DNA of 34,165 nucleotides from Candidatus Omnitrophota bacterium (GCA_028713205.1 JAQTOZ010000008.1:1-34165); one strand, 5' to 3'. Shown: positions 9,656-19,551, numbered from the stretch's first letter. A program made the numbers and translations. The notes: a model not told the origin generated them from the letters alone.

Positions 9656-11170
9656 TCATTCGTTCGGCAAATGCTTTTTCCCGAGTCCCGCCGGTTCAAG
9701 ATTAAAAACAATCGTCTTCAGTTGAGTCAACTCCTCGATACTGTAGCCAATCCCTTCCCGGCCGATCCCGGAATTCCGGACACCGCCGAAAGGAAAATAG
9801 CCCACACCGTGCCGTGGTAAATCGTTGATGGTCACCCCGCCCACCTCGAGGTGCTTGGCCAGCTTCCACATGCGGTAATAATTGTTCGTAAACACACACG
9901 AATCCAAACCATAGTGGGGACGCGCCGCAATGGCCATCGCATCGTCCTCGTCTTTGACACGGATCACGGACACGACGGGTCCGAAAGTTTCTTCCGAGGC
10001 AATTCTGGCATCACGCGAAACATGATCCAGCAAAGTCGGCTGAATATACGTACCGCACCGTTTTCCGCCGGCAAGAACCTTGGCGCCTTTTTGACGGGCA
10101 TCCTCGATCAGTGACAACACACGTTCCGCCGCGGCTTCATTGATCAGAGGCCCCACTTTCGTTTCTTTTGCCTGCGGGCCGCCGCCGGGCCACTGCTGCA
10201 TGTTTTTTTGCATACGCTCGATGAGTGCGTCTGCCACTTTCTCGACGACCAGGACCGAGCTGATGGCATCGCAGCGCTGCCCGGCATTTTTCAAGGAGCC
10301 TTCGACACATCTCTGGGCGGCAAGATCCAAATCGCAATCTTCCAAAACGATCGCGACCCCTTTCCCGCCGAGTTCCAGATGAAGCTTCTTAAGACCCGCC
10401 GTCTTGGCAATATGCTGGCCGATCTCCGTCGAACCCGTAAAGCTCACCAAATGCACTCGCGGATCCGCAACCAGCATATCTCCCACCTGACTGGAACCGG
10501 TAATCACATTGATCGAACCTCGAGGGAACCCGGCCTCTTCAAGCAATCGCACAAAACAAAGCAGCGTCAAGGGCACGGCACTGGCCGGCTTCGCCACGAC
10601 CGTGTTCCCGGCCAGGAGCGCGGGGACAATCTTGGCTGCCGGAATATACAATGGATAATTAAAAGGGGTAATCGCTGCAATCACGCCGACGGGTTCATGC
10701 ATGACGATCCCGATCTTGCCGATGGTATCGTGCGACCAATCGCCCGGGACATATTCGCCGGTGATTTTCTTGCCCTCCTGCATGGTCATGCGCAGACGCT
10801 CTTTGGTTGCCTCGATTTCCCCGTGCGCTTCGTGTGCGGGCTTGCCCGCCTCCCATAGCAGAAGATATTTGAAAAAATCGCTGTATTCGCCCAAAAGTTC
10901 ACGCACGCGGCCGAAAAGCGTGATCCTCTCAATGGCGGCAATCTCCCGGATACGGGGCTGGGCGGTGTCGGCCGAAGCGATGGCTTCAGCAATTTCCGCC
11001 GGTGAAACCTTCGGCAAACGCGCGACCCGATGGCCGTCGACGGGACTCGTGACGAAAAACTCAGCTGTGCCGGCCGGCCAAACCCAACGTCCGCCGATTA
11101 AATTTTTTGCCTGCCACACTTTGTCCGAATCGATTTCAATCACATTTTGAAATATTTTAGGAATATCCAT
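9656..11170 (-). CDS. NAD(P)+-dependent aldehyde dehydrogenase
   Basis: Start refined to MDIPKIFQN; ITPFNYPLYIPAAKI, FTGSTEIGQHIA, LELGGKG, NAGQRCDA (catalytic Cys), EETFGPVVSVI. Confidence 0.96.
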   Translation of the reverse strand: MDIPKIFQNVIEIDSDKVWQAKNLIGGRWVWPAGTAEFFVTSPVDGHRVARLPKVSPAEIAEAIASADTAQPRIREIAAIERITLFGRVRELLGEYSDFFKYLLLWEAGKPAHEAHGEIEATKERLRMTMQEGKKITGEYVPGDWSHDTIGKIGIVMHEPVGVIAAITPFNYPLYIPAAKIVPALLAGNTVVAKPASAVPLTLLCFVRLLEEAGFPRGSINVITGSSQVGDMLVADPRVHLVSFTGSTEIGQHIAKTAGLKKLHLELGGKGVAIVLEDCDLDLAAQRCVEGSLKNAGQRCDAISSVLVVEKVADALIERMQKNMQQWPGGGPQAKETKVGPLINEAAAERVLSLIEDARQKGAKVLAGGKRCGTYIQPTLLDHVSRDARIASEETFGPVVSVIRVKDEDDAMAIAARPHYGLDSCVFTNNYYRMWKLAKHLEVGGVTINDLPRHGVGYFPFGGVRNSGIGREGIGYSIEELTQLKTIVFNLEPAGLGKKHLPNE

Positions 11171-11317
11171 ATCCTGCCCCCTCTGGTTTTCATGCATAAA
11201 TTCGCCCCGTCCCTCTTAAAGGGGCCTGCCCCCTTTGGGCTACGTGCATCTATTATAAACTTGGGGCGGCCCTTTTCTGAAATATTAATCCGGTAATCCG
11301 GCTCTCTCGTACGAGGG

Positions 11318-12931
11318 TCAGTGGATTAAAAAATCGTCCAGAAAAATGACCTGCTTTTCGTCCGACTCATTGGCAAAACCGACTTGTTCGAGGAATCCGA
11401 TGTCTCCCTCCCGAATACCGAGATCTTTAAAGCTCACGCGATACCCCTTCCAGCGTTTCGCTTTGATCCGGACCGGACAACGGAACTCCTTGTCGCCCTG
11501 CCGGGCCACAAGCGTCAGCTCTCCGCCCTGAATCAGTTTGGCCTGAAAAACCAATCCGTCCGCGGCCGTAACGCCGCTATCCCGCCAATGCACCGGAATC
11601 ACCGAATGCAGCATGCTTTGTCCGGGCTCTAAAATCAAGCGCGCCGCAATCGTCGAGCCGGTGCCCCACGCAATATCCTTTTTTTGCCCGACGATCGTCC
11701 CGGACCCGTTCCAGCGTTTTGAGATGCCGGGTTTCGTCTTTTGAGGATCCAGGGCCAGGTTCTCTTTCCCGTTTTTGGGAAGACTTGCGGCGTCCAGCGT
11801 CTCGAAAGAATCGATCCCCGAGGCCAAATCACGCAGGGCCCAATAATAAGGTGTCGGCCGGTCCGCATGCCGATGATCAAAGAGCAGCAATTCGTCCGCG
11901 GAACCGTTGGAAGAACCGACGCGCCAAACATAAAACGACTTGAGGTCCGGAACGGCCGCCGTCGCCAGGCCTTCGTAATCGTAGACCGCGTCATAATCAT
12001 AAAGCGCCGGCGTATGGTCCGCGGTCGGCGACCACTGCGTCCTGATTTTGGCATAATCGAAGTCGACTTTGCGCGCGGCCTCCAGGAGTTTGAAGTTAAA
12101 CGCCACTTCCGTACGGATCTTGGCGCGTCCGGGATACCATGGGCAGGCGGCCATGAGCATTTGCAGATTTTGGGCCGCGACCGGATCCAGATAATTATTC
12201 CAAAGCACCGTCAAATCCATCTTACCGGTGTTCTCCCACATGTAACGTTCAAAGCCGACATCGCAGCTGGCGTTGCCGATGATCAAGAATTGCGGAGCGC
12301 GGATTTCCCGCAAGTGCTCCCAGACGGCCTTGACGATTTCATAGGTGCCTTCCCAGCGCTGATCGAACTCCCCGCGCGCGAATTTGAAATAACGTTTTGT
12401 GGCCGAAACCGGTTCATTGAGGATGTTGTATCCGGCAATGCACGGATACGATCGAGTGGCATCGATCCAGCGATTCAGGAATGAAATCTGATGCGCGCGA
12501 ATCGAAGCAACGGTCAAGGCCGAGGTGGCCGATTCAAAACCGGGCTTTTGCAGCAGCCAGTCCGGCATGCTCCAGTTGCCCTTGGCGCTCCAGTAAGAAC
12601 AATGGTTCGAAAGAATGACGGATATTTTATGTTTCTCACAAAACCTGAGCACCGGCGCCAGGCGCTTTGAAATAAAGTATTCGTCCACCTTCCCCTCCGC
12701 CGGCTCCCACTGCCCCCACGGCAGGCAAATCATGACCGTACGGATACGGTCCTCCGAAAACCTTTTGAAATCCGAGAGGGCCGGCTTGGGGTACTCCCAT
12801 TTCGAGCGGTTGTATTTGATCCCGACCTGGGCCGCATCGAGAGGCATCCCATTCGAAAGCATCGCGGACAGAATAAAAACCACCAAGATAAAATTCCGGC
12901 AACGCGGATTCATGTTCTTCGGTTGTTTCAT
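11318..12931 (-). CDS. Exported glycoside hydrolase (GH5-like) with C-terminal beta-rich region
   Basis: Start refined to MKQPKN; signal-like N-terminus; CIAGYNILNEPVS (NEP acid/base motif); VILSNHCSYW; C-terminal carbohydrate-binding-like region ending VIFLDDFLIH. Confidence 0.75.
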   Translation of the reverse strand: MKQPKNMNPRCRNFILVVFILSAMLSNGMPLDAAQVGIKYNRSKWEYPKPALSDFKRFSEDRIRTVMICLPWGQWEPAEGKVDEYFISKRLAPVLRFCEKHKISVILSNHCSYWSAKGNWSMPDWLLQKPGFESATSALTVASIRAHQISFLNRWIDATRSYPCIAGYNILNEPVSATKRYFKFARGEFDQRWEGTYEIVKAVWEHLREIRAPQFLIIGNASCDVGFERYMWENTGKMDLTVLWNNYLDPVAAQNLQMLMAACPWYPGRAKIRTEVAFNFKLLEAARKVDFDYAKIRTQWSPTADHTPALYDYDAVYDYEGLATAAVPDLKSFYVWRVGSSNGSADELLLFDHRHADRPTPYYWALRDLASGIDSFETLDAASLPKNGKENLALDPQKTKPGISKRWNGSGTIVGQKKDIAWGTGSTIAARLILEPGQSMLHSVIPVHWRDSGVTAADGLVFQAKLIQGGELTLVARQGDKEFRCPVRIKAKRWKGYRVSFKDLGIREGDIGFLEQVGFANESDEKQVIFLDDFLIH

Positions 12932-13029
12932 ATCTGAGGCACCCGGCCAAATCGTGGACAACTCAAAAACCTTCTTTCTTCAATTTCCCTTTCGAATATT
13001 GCAATGCAGGATGAGCCATCATCCCGGGC

Positions 13030-14295
13030 TTACTTCACGAGCAGGATTTTATCCTGGGGCGCGCCGCAAATCGGACAATACGACGGTTTCTGATCGGCCT
13101 TGATCGTATAGCCGCACGAACTGCAGGTGTAGTACTCCGCCGGAGGAATGTCTTTCTGCTGCAGGTAATTTGCCCGGGCGTCTTCCAATAATTTTTTGTG
13201 GACTTTTTCCGCCTCGAGCGCATCCAGAAACGCGTACTTGGCCAGGCCGTGCCGCTTCTCCCGGGCATATTGCATAGTCTGCGGGTACAGGGTTTCAACT
13301 TCGTAGGTCTCGTTTCGAAGACTGTCCTCAAGGTTGCTCCCGACCGATCCCTTTTGACCCAAAACATAATAATGATTTTTTGCGTGGTAAAACTCCGATT
13401 CGGAAAGCGCCGAGAACAGCTTGGCAAGCCCCGCGAGCCCCTTGTCCTTCGCCTGTTCCGCAAACAGGCGGTATTTAAAATGAGCGGCCATTTCATTTTG
13501 ATAGGCTTGCTGCAAATATTGCGCCAGAGTCGCATCGGCAAGTTCAGTCTGATAAGCCTGGTCTTCAAGACCGATGGTCGCGTGCGACAACCGTTTTGAG
13601 TGATCGAATTCAAAACGGACGATATGATACCGGGCCTTCTTCTCATCAACCTGCTTGTCGACCGCTTCGATCCTCGCACCGCCCCCGCCCGACACAATGA
13701 TCGGAATATCGTCGATGGCATCCTCGAAATAGGAATGCACGTGGCCGCAAATCAAATAGCGGATCCTCTGCCGGTGAGGAGTGTAGATTTCGCGGAAAGG
13801 CTCCCATTGCTCACGGGAAAGACTGTTGCGCGTAAATGAGTTCGGCGGCGGGATATGAAACAGGATGACGACATTCTCATTCGGATATGTCGCGAGGGCA
13901 TGGCGGCAGAGCTCCAAGGCTTCGAAGCTGAACTCCCTTTTCGAATTGTCCAGGATAATAAATAAAATATCATCATTAAACAAAACGTAATTTCGCCTGC
14001 CGAAATAGGAATCAAAATATTCCGTATCGTGATTGCCGCAAATGGCAAACACCGGATTGGGGGCGAGCATCTCGATAAACTCGCTGACGTTTTCGTACAA
14101 CGGCTTCGATCCGAGCGGAACAAGGTCCCCGACGATAATACTGAAATCGACCGGCCTTGCATGCAAGGCCCTGGCAAAAATACTCATCGTCGCCGCCCCC
14201 AACCCGTCACAACCCGGATCTCCGATAATCGAAAAACTGCTGAAGGGAACGAGACGCAACGCTTGCTCTTGAATTTTGATCAATCCGTTTTTCAT
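13030..14295 (-). CDS. Metallophosphoesterase - rubrerythrin - rubredoxin-like fusion protein
   Basis: Start refined to MKNGLIK; N-term IIGDPG, IIVGDLVPLG, ICGNHDTEYF, LFHIPPP, ICGHVHSYF; C-term four-helix diiron motifs YQNEMAAHFKY, SESEFYHAKNH, RNETYEVETLYP, ALEAEKVHKKLL; CSSCGY..CPICGAP. Confidence 0.92.
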   Translation of the reverse strand: MKNGLIKIQEQALRLVPFSSFSIIGDPGCDGLGAATMSIFARALHARPVDFSIIVGDLVPLGSKPLYENVSEFIEMLAPNPVFAICGNHDTEYFDSYFGRRNYVLFNDDILFIILDNSKREFSFEALELCRHALATYPNENVVILFHIPPPNSFTRNSLSREQWEPFREIYTPHRQRIRYLICGHVHSYFEDAIDDIPIIVSGGGGARIEAVDKQVDEKKARYHIVRFEFDHSKRLSHATIGLEDQAYQTELADATLAQYLQQAYQNEMAAHFKYRLFAEQAKDKGLAGLAKLFSALSESEFYHAKNHYYVLGQKGSVGSNLEDSLRNETYEVETLYPQTMQYAREKRHGLAKYAFLDALEAEKVHKKLLEDARANYLQQKDIPPAEYYTCSSCGYTIKADQKPSYCPICGAPQDKILLVK

Positions 14296-14564
14296 CAGAC
14301 CTTTTGTGGAGCGGACAGCAATGGGTTTCTCTGCTTCGGTGGAGAACAGGCTACACTTTCCGGAGAAAGTTATCAAACAAAAACCTTATGATCCCGATAG
14401 ATTTCGGCCGGATGAATTTTGGCGGGAGCGGGCGTCTTCGTGGCTATCATGCGCACGGTCATCTTGATCGAAGGACACCAGGATATGGTCATTGCCTACC
14501 GGCAGGTCTCGCGGCACTGAAGCTCCTTTGAGATCCGTGATGGAAATGCCGGACACAAACCGGA

Positions 14565-15191
14565 TCAGAATTTCTCGCCCAAACTTCTTGCCAGGGCACA
14601 GGCCGTTTCTATCTTTTGGTCCCGCACCTGAGGACCTGACGCATCCATCGGCTGGCTGTTCACGAAGGCAATGTCCTCGACCCCGACAAAAGTAAAGATT
14701 GTTTTCAAATAAGGTTCCTGATGATCAAAGGCCCGTGTCTCCGCCGAACGATAATCACCGCCGCGGCTGGTCACAATGACCATTTTCCGGTTTTTCACAA
14801 GACCCTCGACACCGTTCGCGGTGTAGCGAAACAGATATTTCGGCTGCACGATAATATCGAGATAATGCTTGAGGACATACGGAATGCTGAAATTCCACAT
14901 CGGCGCGGTGATCAGATATCCGTCTGCCGAAAGAAATTTATTGATATGCCCGATAATGTCGTCCCAGGCCTCCTTTAAATTTCCAGGCAGGTCTTTGCCG
15001 CTGAGGAGCACATATTTTCCGTCCACCCTTTCTATGGTCAGGGGCGGGAGGGCTTCTTTAAAGAGATGCAACTCTTCCAGGGTCCAGTCATGATGCGCCG
15101 GGGTGAATGCCTCCAGAAAAGCATTGGACACCCTTAAGGTTTGCGACTCGTCCTCGCGCGGTGTCGCAATGATATGCAATAATTTTTTCAT
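14565..15191 (-). CDS. azoR: FMN-dependent NADH-azoreductase / flavodoxin-fold quinone reductase
   Basis: 208 aa; KLLHIIATPREDESQTLRVSNAFLEAF, APMWNFSIPYVLKHYLDIIVQPKYLFRYTANGVEGLV, TSRGGDY. Confidence 0.93.
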   Translation of the reverse strand: MKKLLHIIATPREDESQTLRVSNAFLEAFTPAHHDWTLEELHLFKEALPPLTIERVDGKYVLLSGKDLPGNLKEAWDDIIGHINKFLSADGYLITAPMWNFSIPYVLKHYLDIIVQPKYLFRYTANGVEGLVKNRKMVIVTSRGGDYRSAETRAFDHQEPYLKTIFTFVGVEDIAFVNSQPMDASGPQVRDQKIETACALARSLGEKF

Positions 15192-15250
15192 CGGATATCT
15201 CCTCTTTGGTTTTTATCCGCGCCGCCGAACTGTCTCAGCGCGGCTTTTGT

Positions 15251-15595
15251 CTATAAAAGACGGTTGATCTTGGCGGCACAGATAAAATCATTGTCCGAAA
15301 GTCCGCCGATCGCGTGCGTCGAATAACGGACGCTGCAGGTCTTGTAACCGAACTCGATCCGGGGATGATGGTCTTCATGGACGGCGATCCAAACCACGGC
15401 ATTCACGAACGAAACCGTTTCGGCGTAATTTTTAAAGGTAAAAGTCTTGACGATCTCCCCGTTTTCATACCGCCACCCCGGAAGCTCCTTCAAATGCTCC
15501 AGGATCTCGGTTTCGCTCTTCGGACGCGTACTGCCCGAACAAGGTCCGCACTTTCTTGCCGCCAATTCCGTGTGGGAAACATTCGTGCTATTCAT
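15251..15595 (-). CDS. phhB: 4a-hydroxytetrahydrobiopterin dehydratase (pterin-4a-carbinolamine dehydratase)
   Basis: Start refined to MNSTNVSH; LPGWRYENGEIVKTFTFKNYAETVSFVNAVVWIAVHEDHHPRIEFGYKTCSVRYSTHAIGGLSDNDFICAAKI. Confidence 0.94.
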   Translation of the reverse strand: MNSTNVSHTELAARKCGPCSGSTRPKSETEILEHLKELPGWRYENGEIVKTFTFKNYAETVSFVNAVVWIAVHEDHHPRIEFGYKTCSVRYSTHAIGGLSDNDFICAAKINRLL

Positions 15596-15686
15596 CGCTG
15601 CGCCTGCCTTTCTAAATCCCGTATCCTTTCCGGAAGTGCTAAGTTCCCGCTCAGCCAATGCCTTGGGCCATAGAGCGGGATTTTAT

Positions 15687-16892
15687 CTACCGGATAGTTC
15701 CGCACAGCTGCGCTTCGGAAATCGAAGCGTTTTTCAGGATGAGTTCGCGGGCCATGTCGAGCTTTCCCCAGACATTGCACAGCATCACTCCGCGGATACG
15801 GTCTTCGATCAAATAGTAAATAACACCCTTGCGGTTTTCCTCTTGCCAATCCGTTACCGTTTTGAGTCTGGCGTCAACCTCGCCCACCGCTTCATACCCG
15901 AATTCGAAAAGATCGGAGAAAAAGTAAGGCAAATAGTCATACGGCTTCGCCGCGCCCGCCATGTTTCTCCCCGCCTGTTTGCCCTGATTCAGGGCATTGT
16001 CCCAATGCTCCATGCGCACCCGTTTTCCGAGGGCCTTCGACGGAAAGAAGGCGTTGTCCCCCGCAGCGTAGATGTCGGAATTCGAAGTCTGAAGGTATTC
16101 GTTGACCACGATACCATTCTTGATTTCCAACTGCGCAGTCGCGGCGAGTGCGGTTTCAGGCTGAATCCCGATCCCGGCAATGACAATGTCCGAGGTGATT
16201 TCCACGCCTTTTTCCGTTCTCGTCAAAAACCTTTGCCCCTGGCGCGAGAACAACGCGGGCTTGTCACCGGCAAGGATCCGGACGCCTCTTTCAATGAAGT
16301 GCGCTTGAACCGCCAGGGACAAAGTTGCAGGAAAAACCAATTGGCAAAGGGAATCCTCCGGGAAAATCATGGTAACCTCAAGTCCGTTGACACACAGCGC
16401 CGCCGCCATTTCGGAACCGATAAACCCGCCGCCGATGATCACCGCAGACTTCCCGTGTGCGGCCCGGGTACGGGTCGCTTCGTAATCATCGAGAGTGCGG
16501 TAATAGCAGATTCCGTCCAAAGCGCCGCCGGGTATTGTCAGGCGACGTGGCTCTCCGCCTGTCGCCAGAAGAAGCTTATCGTAATGGTAGGCATTACCGG
16601 TATTGTCCGCGACGATCTTCCGGGAAGGATCGATACGCATCGCTGTGATGCCGAGCTTTAAATCGAGGTGATGCGCATAGTAAAAGGCAAGATCGTGGAG
16701 GAATATATCGTCCACATGTTTTTTGCCAAACCACAGTTTTTTGGTCAAGGGCGGCCGGTCATAGGGCAAAGAATCTTCCTTGCTGATAAGGAGAATCGAT
16801 CCGGCAGTGTTCATCTCCCGGATCCCCTCGATGGCGGAATCTCCGGCAAGCCCACCGCCGACGATCACAAAATTATAATTATCCCGGGCCAT
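15687..16892 (-). CDS. FAD-dependent pyridine nucleotide-disulfide oxidoreductase (ferredoxin/rubredoxin reductase-like)
   Basis: Start refined to MARDNYNF; FVIVGGGLAGDSAIEGI, SAVIIGGGFIGSEMAAAL, DIYAAGDNAFFP. Confidence 0.93.
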   Translation of the reverse strand: MARDNYNFVIVGGGLAGDSAIEGIREMNTAGSILLISKEDSLPYDRPPLTKKLWFGKKHVDDIFLHDLAFYYAHHLDLKLGITAMRIDPSRKIVADNTGNAYHYDKLLLATGGEPRRLTIPGGALDGICYYRTLDDYEATRTRAAHGKSAVIIGGGFIGSEMAAALCVNGLEVTMIFPEDSLCQLVFPATLSLAVQAHFIERGVRILAGDKPALFSRQGQRFLTRTEKGVEITSDIVIAGIGIQPETALAATAQLEIKNGIVVNEYLQTSNSDIYAAGDNAFFPSKALGKRVRMEHWDNALNQGKQAGRNMAGAAKPYDYLPYFFSDLFEFGYEAVGEVDARLKTVTDWQEENRKGVIYYLIEDRIRGVMLCNVWGKLDMARELILKNASISEAQLCGTIR

Positions 16893-17308
16893 CGGTCTCC
16901 TCCCTCGTTGCCTTCGCCCCAACACACAACGTTTGACCTCACACGCACTTCACCTTGAAACCACTTATAGCGTAAACTCGGAAGAGTCAGATGAGAATAG
17001 CAGCGGCTCACTTTTGATTGACTTTATCCCACTACGTCTCTCTCGTATCGAGAACGCTATCCGCGCTTGTCTCACGATCGGCCCCCCAGACCTGAGGCAA
17101 TCAATGCTTGTGCAATGACTATCCGTCCCGCGTTGAAATCCGTAAATTGGCGTGGACCGCCTTTTTTTGATTTTTGTCTACCCGTGATTTGGGCAGATAC
17201 CTTCGGAAGTTATCTGGAAGGTTATACGTAAAGACACGGCGGCATTGGATTTAATTTATCGGATGAATGCCATACAGCGACATGGGGAGTACCAAAACGG
17301 AGCGGATT

Positions 17309-17827
17309 CTATCTTTCTTTTGTTTCGGCTGTCTCGGCTTTAATCCTTTTAATTTCGTCACCCGTAAAATTCGGGCCGAGTAAAAGCGCGGGGCTATCGA
17401 TCACCACTAAAATAGTGGGTGCATCACGAAGCTCGCCGTTGATCACAATGCCCAGCCTTGGACCGCTAAGTTCACCGTCCCGATATTTTCCCAGATGATT
17501 GGCGGTATAAACAGCCAACGCCTTTCTTTGCGCTTCGTCCAAAACCGCCCAGACGGCGTCATCTTGAGATTGAATGGACCGCACCTTGAGCTTTTTAATA
17601 TCCGATATCGCGATCACGTCCGTGTTTGAGACGTAAAGCGTGTCTTCAGTATGCGTGGTGCGGTTTTTCAATACCAGCGGAGTGAAACCTTCTGCCGGTT
17701 TCTCGCTGACCTCTTTGATTTGCACCGTCACACCGGCCGGACCGGTTGTTTCAGCCAGCACAGCCCCGGAATAACAACTCAACACAAAAAGGATCGTTAA
17801 AACAAACAACCCTGCTCTTTCTTCCAT
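17309..17827 (-). CDS. Exported stand-alone SecD P1-head-like domain protein
   Basis: Start refined to MEERAGLFVLTILFVLSCYSGAVLA with GGAGGG upstream; AVLDEAQRKALAVYTANHLGKYRDG..RLGIVINGELRDAPTI..NFTGDEIKRI resembles SecD periplasmic head. Confidence 0.6.
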   Translation of the reverse strand: MEERAGLFVLTILFVLSCYSGAVLAETTGPAGVTVQIKEVSEKPAEGFTPLVLKNRTTHTEDTLYVSNTDVIAISDIKKLKVRSIQSQDDAVWAVLDEAQRKALAVYTANHLGKYRDGELSGPRLGIVINGELRDAPTILVVIDSPALLLGPNFTGDEIKRIKAETAETKER

Positions 17828-17995
17828 GGCGAATCCCTCCACCCCTTTGCGCATAAAATGCCCTCCACGTAAAACCCATGTTTTTCTCTGAGCAACCGAT
17901 TCTAGGGTCAATTCCCCCCCCCAACCTAGCCGGCTTTTTTGTTTTGGTCAATAACACGAATCGGCCCATCCTTTTTGAACACCAGCTCGGACAGG

Positions 17996-18781
17996 CTATT
18001 TCTTACAAAAATAGATTGCTTCACCGGACATGAGAGCGTATTCGCGAATCTTGTTTTCACCCAAGTTTTTGATGTAGTCATCGACCTTAACTTTGAATCC
18101 AACTCCTTCCAAGCGATCTTTATAATCAATGCCGTACTTTCTCACATGGTCCTTTTGGCCAAAAATACGCGCCCGCTCCTCCGGCAAAACGACCTTCTCG
18201 TCTTCGAATGTTTTTCCACACAATATAGGAACTTGCAGGATCGCCCACCCCCCGGGTTTTAACACCCGATACAATTCGTTCATCGCTTTGCGATCATCCG
18301 GGATATGCTCCAAAACATGCGTGCATAAAATGACATCATACGCACCGTTTTCCTCCGGAATATGGGTGATGTCCATCTTGACCATTGCGATTTCCGAAGA
18401 AAGATCAGCGCTGGTATATCTCAGATTCGGCATGTCCTTGAAAATCTTTTGGAAAACAGGTTCGGGGGCAAAATGCAAAACTTTGTGGGGACGGTCAAAA
18501 AAATCGGTTTGGTTGCGGAGATACAACCACAGCAAACGGTGCCGCTCTAAAGAACCGCAAAAAGGACACAGGGCATTCAGGCGGGCCGGATGCCCGGCGG
18601 GACGCATCGTTCGAAATCTCCACCCGCAAATAGGACATTGATATTTAAAACCGAAATAAATCATGCCGTTTAGCACACGAAAAATTTCCGGGGGCATCAT
18701 TTCCGTTGCGGCTGATTTTAGGGACCTCATCATCACTCTGCCTTCGAAAGGGGCCGACTGCCGGTCACGCTTTTTTATCAT
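17996..18781 (-). CDS. SAM-dependent class I methyltransferase with N-terminal zinc-binding cysteines
   Basis: CPICGWRF..CPFCGSLERHR; VILCTHVLEHIPDDRKAMNELYRVLKPGG; ATGA overlap with upstream gene. Confidence 0.9.
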   Translation of the reverse strand: MIKKRDRQSAPFEGRVMMRSLKSAATEMMPPEIFRVLNGMIYFGFKYQCPICGWRFRTMRPAGHPARLNALCPFCGSLERHRLLWLYLRNQTDFFDRPHKVLHFAPEPVFQKIFKDMPNLRYTSADLSSEIAMVKMDITHIPEENGAYDVILCTHVLEHIPDDRKAMNELYRVLKPGGWAILQVPILCGKTFEDEKVVLPEERARIFGQKDHVRKYGIDYKDRLEGVGFKVKVDDYIKNLGENKIREYALMSGEAIYFCKK

Positions 18782-19260
18782 TCCGCCGTTTTCTGGTGCG
18801 GTAATTTGAGCAGGAGATAATTATTTTTGACGAAAAGGGTGATGGCGATAAGACAGAAAAGAAAGCCGATAAAAAAAATAACATTCTCCGTTTTGGCATC
18901 GTTCAAAATCCGGTAAGGCAGCTTCACGAGTTCAATCGTCACTTCCATAAAAAGTCCGATCAGCAGGTAGGAAAGACCGTAAAAGTGACACAGCTTGTCC
19001 GTGGCCTCCTGCCTGACGCTTTCCAACCGGGGATACAGTTTAAAAACCTTCATGAGGGTATCCCGTTCTTCCAGTGCGACACCGTAGGCAACAAAAATGG
19101 TCGCAACGCCTTCCAACAAGTTCTCAATTACCGCGCTATTCTCAATCAAATCACTCAGGAGGAGGGAGGCATCCCAGAGTGTCACGAAAGTAATAACGGC
19201 GAGAACAACATTTAAAGCAAAAATCGCAAAGCGGTGCGTCAAATAATATCCGATGTTCAT
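18778..19260 (-). CDS. Small multi-pass membrane protein, unknown function
   Basis: 160 aa with about four hydrophobic segments; ATGA-coupled to the methyltransferase. Confidence 0.7.
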   Translation of the reverse strand: MNIGYYLTHRFAIFALNVVLAVITFVTLWDASLLLSDLIENSAVIENLLEGVATIFVAYGVALEERDTLMKVFKLYPRLESVRQEATDKLCHFYGLSYLLIGLFMEVTIELVKLPYRILNDAKTENVIFFIGFLFCLIAITLFVKNNYLLLKLPHQKTAE

Positions 19261-19402
19261 GTCCTATTCTCCAGATCGATCAACCGTTAAGGGCATTGGG
19301 ACTTAGGATCAAATCAACACACCTTACACGTCCGGCAAACATGCTGATTTTAATTCAAGGGCAGGAAAAATCCAGATAAAAAGCGTAGCACGGAGTGAGG
19401 CG

Positions 19403-19438
19403 CTCCGGCTACGTTCAGGAAGCTGAGCGCAGCCGGAG
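19403..19438. repeat. 36-nt near-perfect palindrome (REP-like hairpin)
   Basis: CTCCGGCTaCGTTCAG-gaag-CTGAGCGcAGCCGGAG; one mismatch and one G-U pair. Confidence 0.7.
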
Positions 19439-19522
19439 AACCAAAGCCCACGTCAAACGATCCCCTTCGTGGACATCTTTCGCAATTGAAGAAAATTCCG
19501 TGGGACGAGGAGTTCGCTACCT

Positions 19523-19551
19523 CAGGGATTGGGGAATCCCCAAAATCCTGT
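19523..19551. repeat. Imperfect long hairpin
   Basis: CAGGGATTGGGGA / TCCCCAAAATCCTG arms; core TTGGGGAATCCCCAA. Confidence 0.6.

Noticed and set aside
14377-14564. Possible small coding remnant between the azoreductase and the fusion gene (minus strand, e.g. LIRFVSGISITDLKGASVPRDLPVGNDHILVSFDQDDRAHDSH)
   Set aside because: Open in more than one frame without a clear start or recognisable family; not enough to call.
15447-16661. 404-aa plus-strand ORF
   Set aside because: Antisense to the well-supported FAD reductase and pterin dehydratase genes; composition (R, H, P rich) is typical of a shadow ORF.
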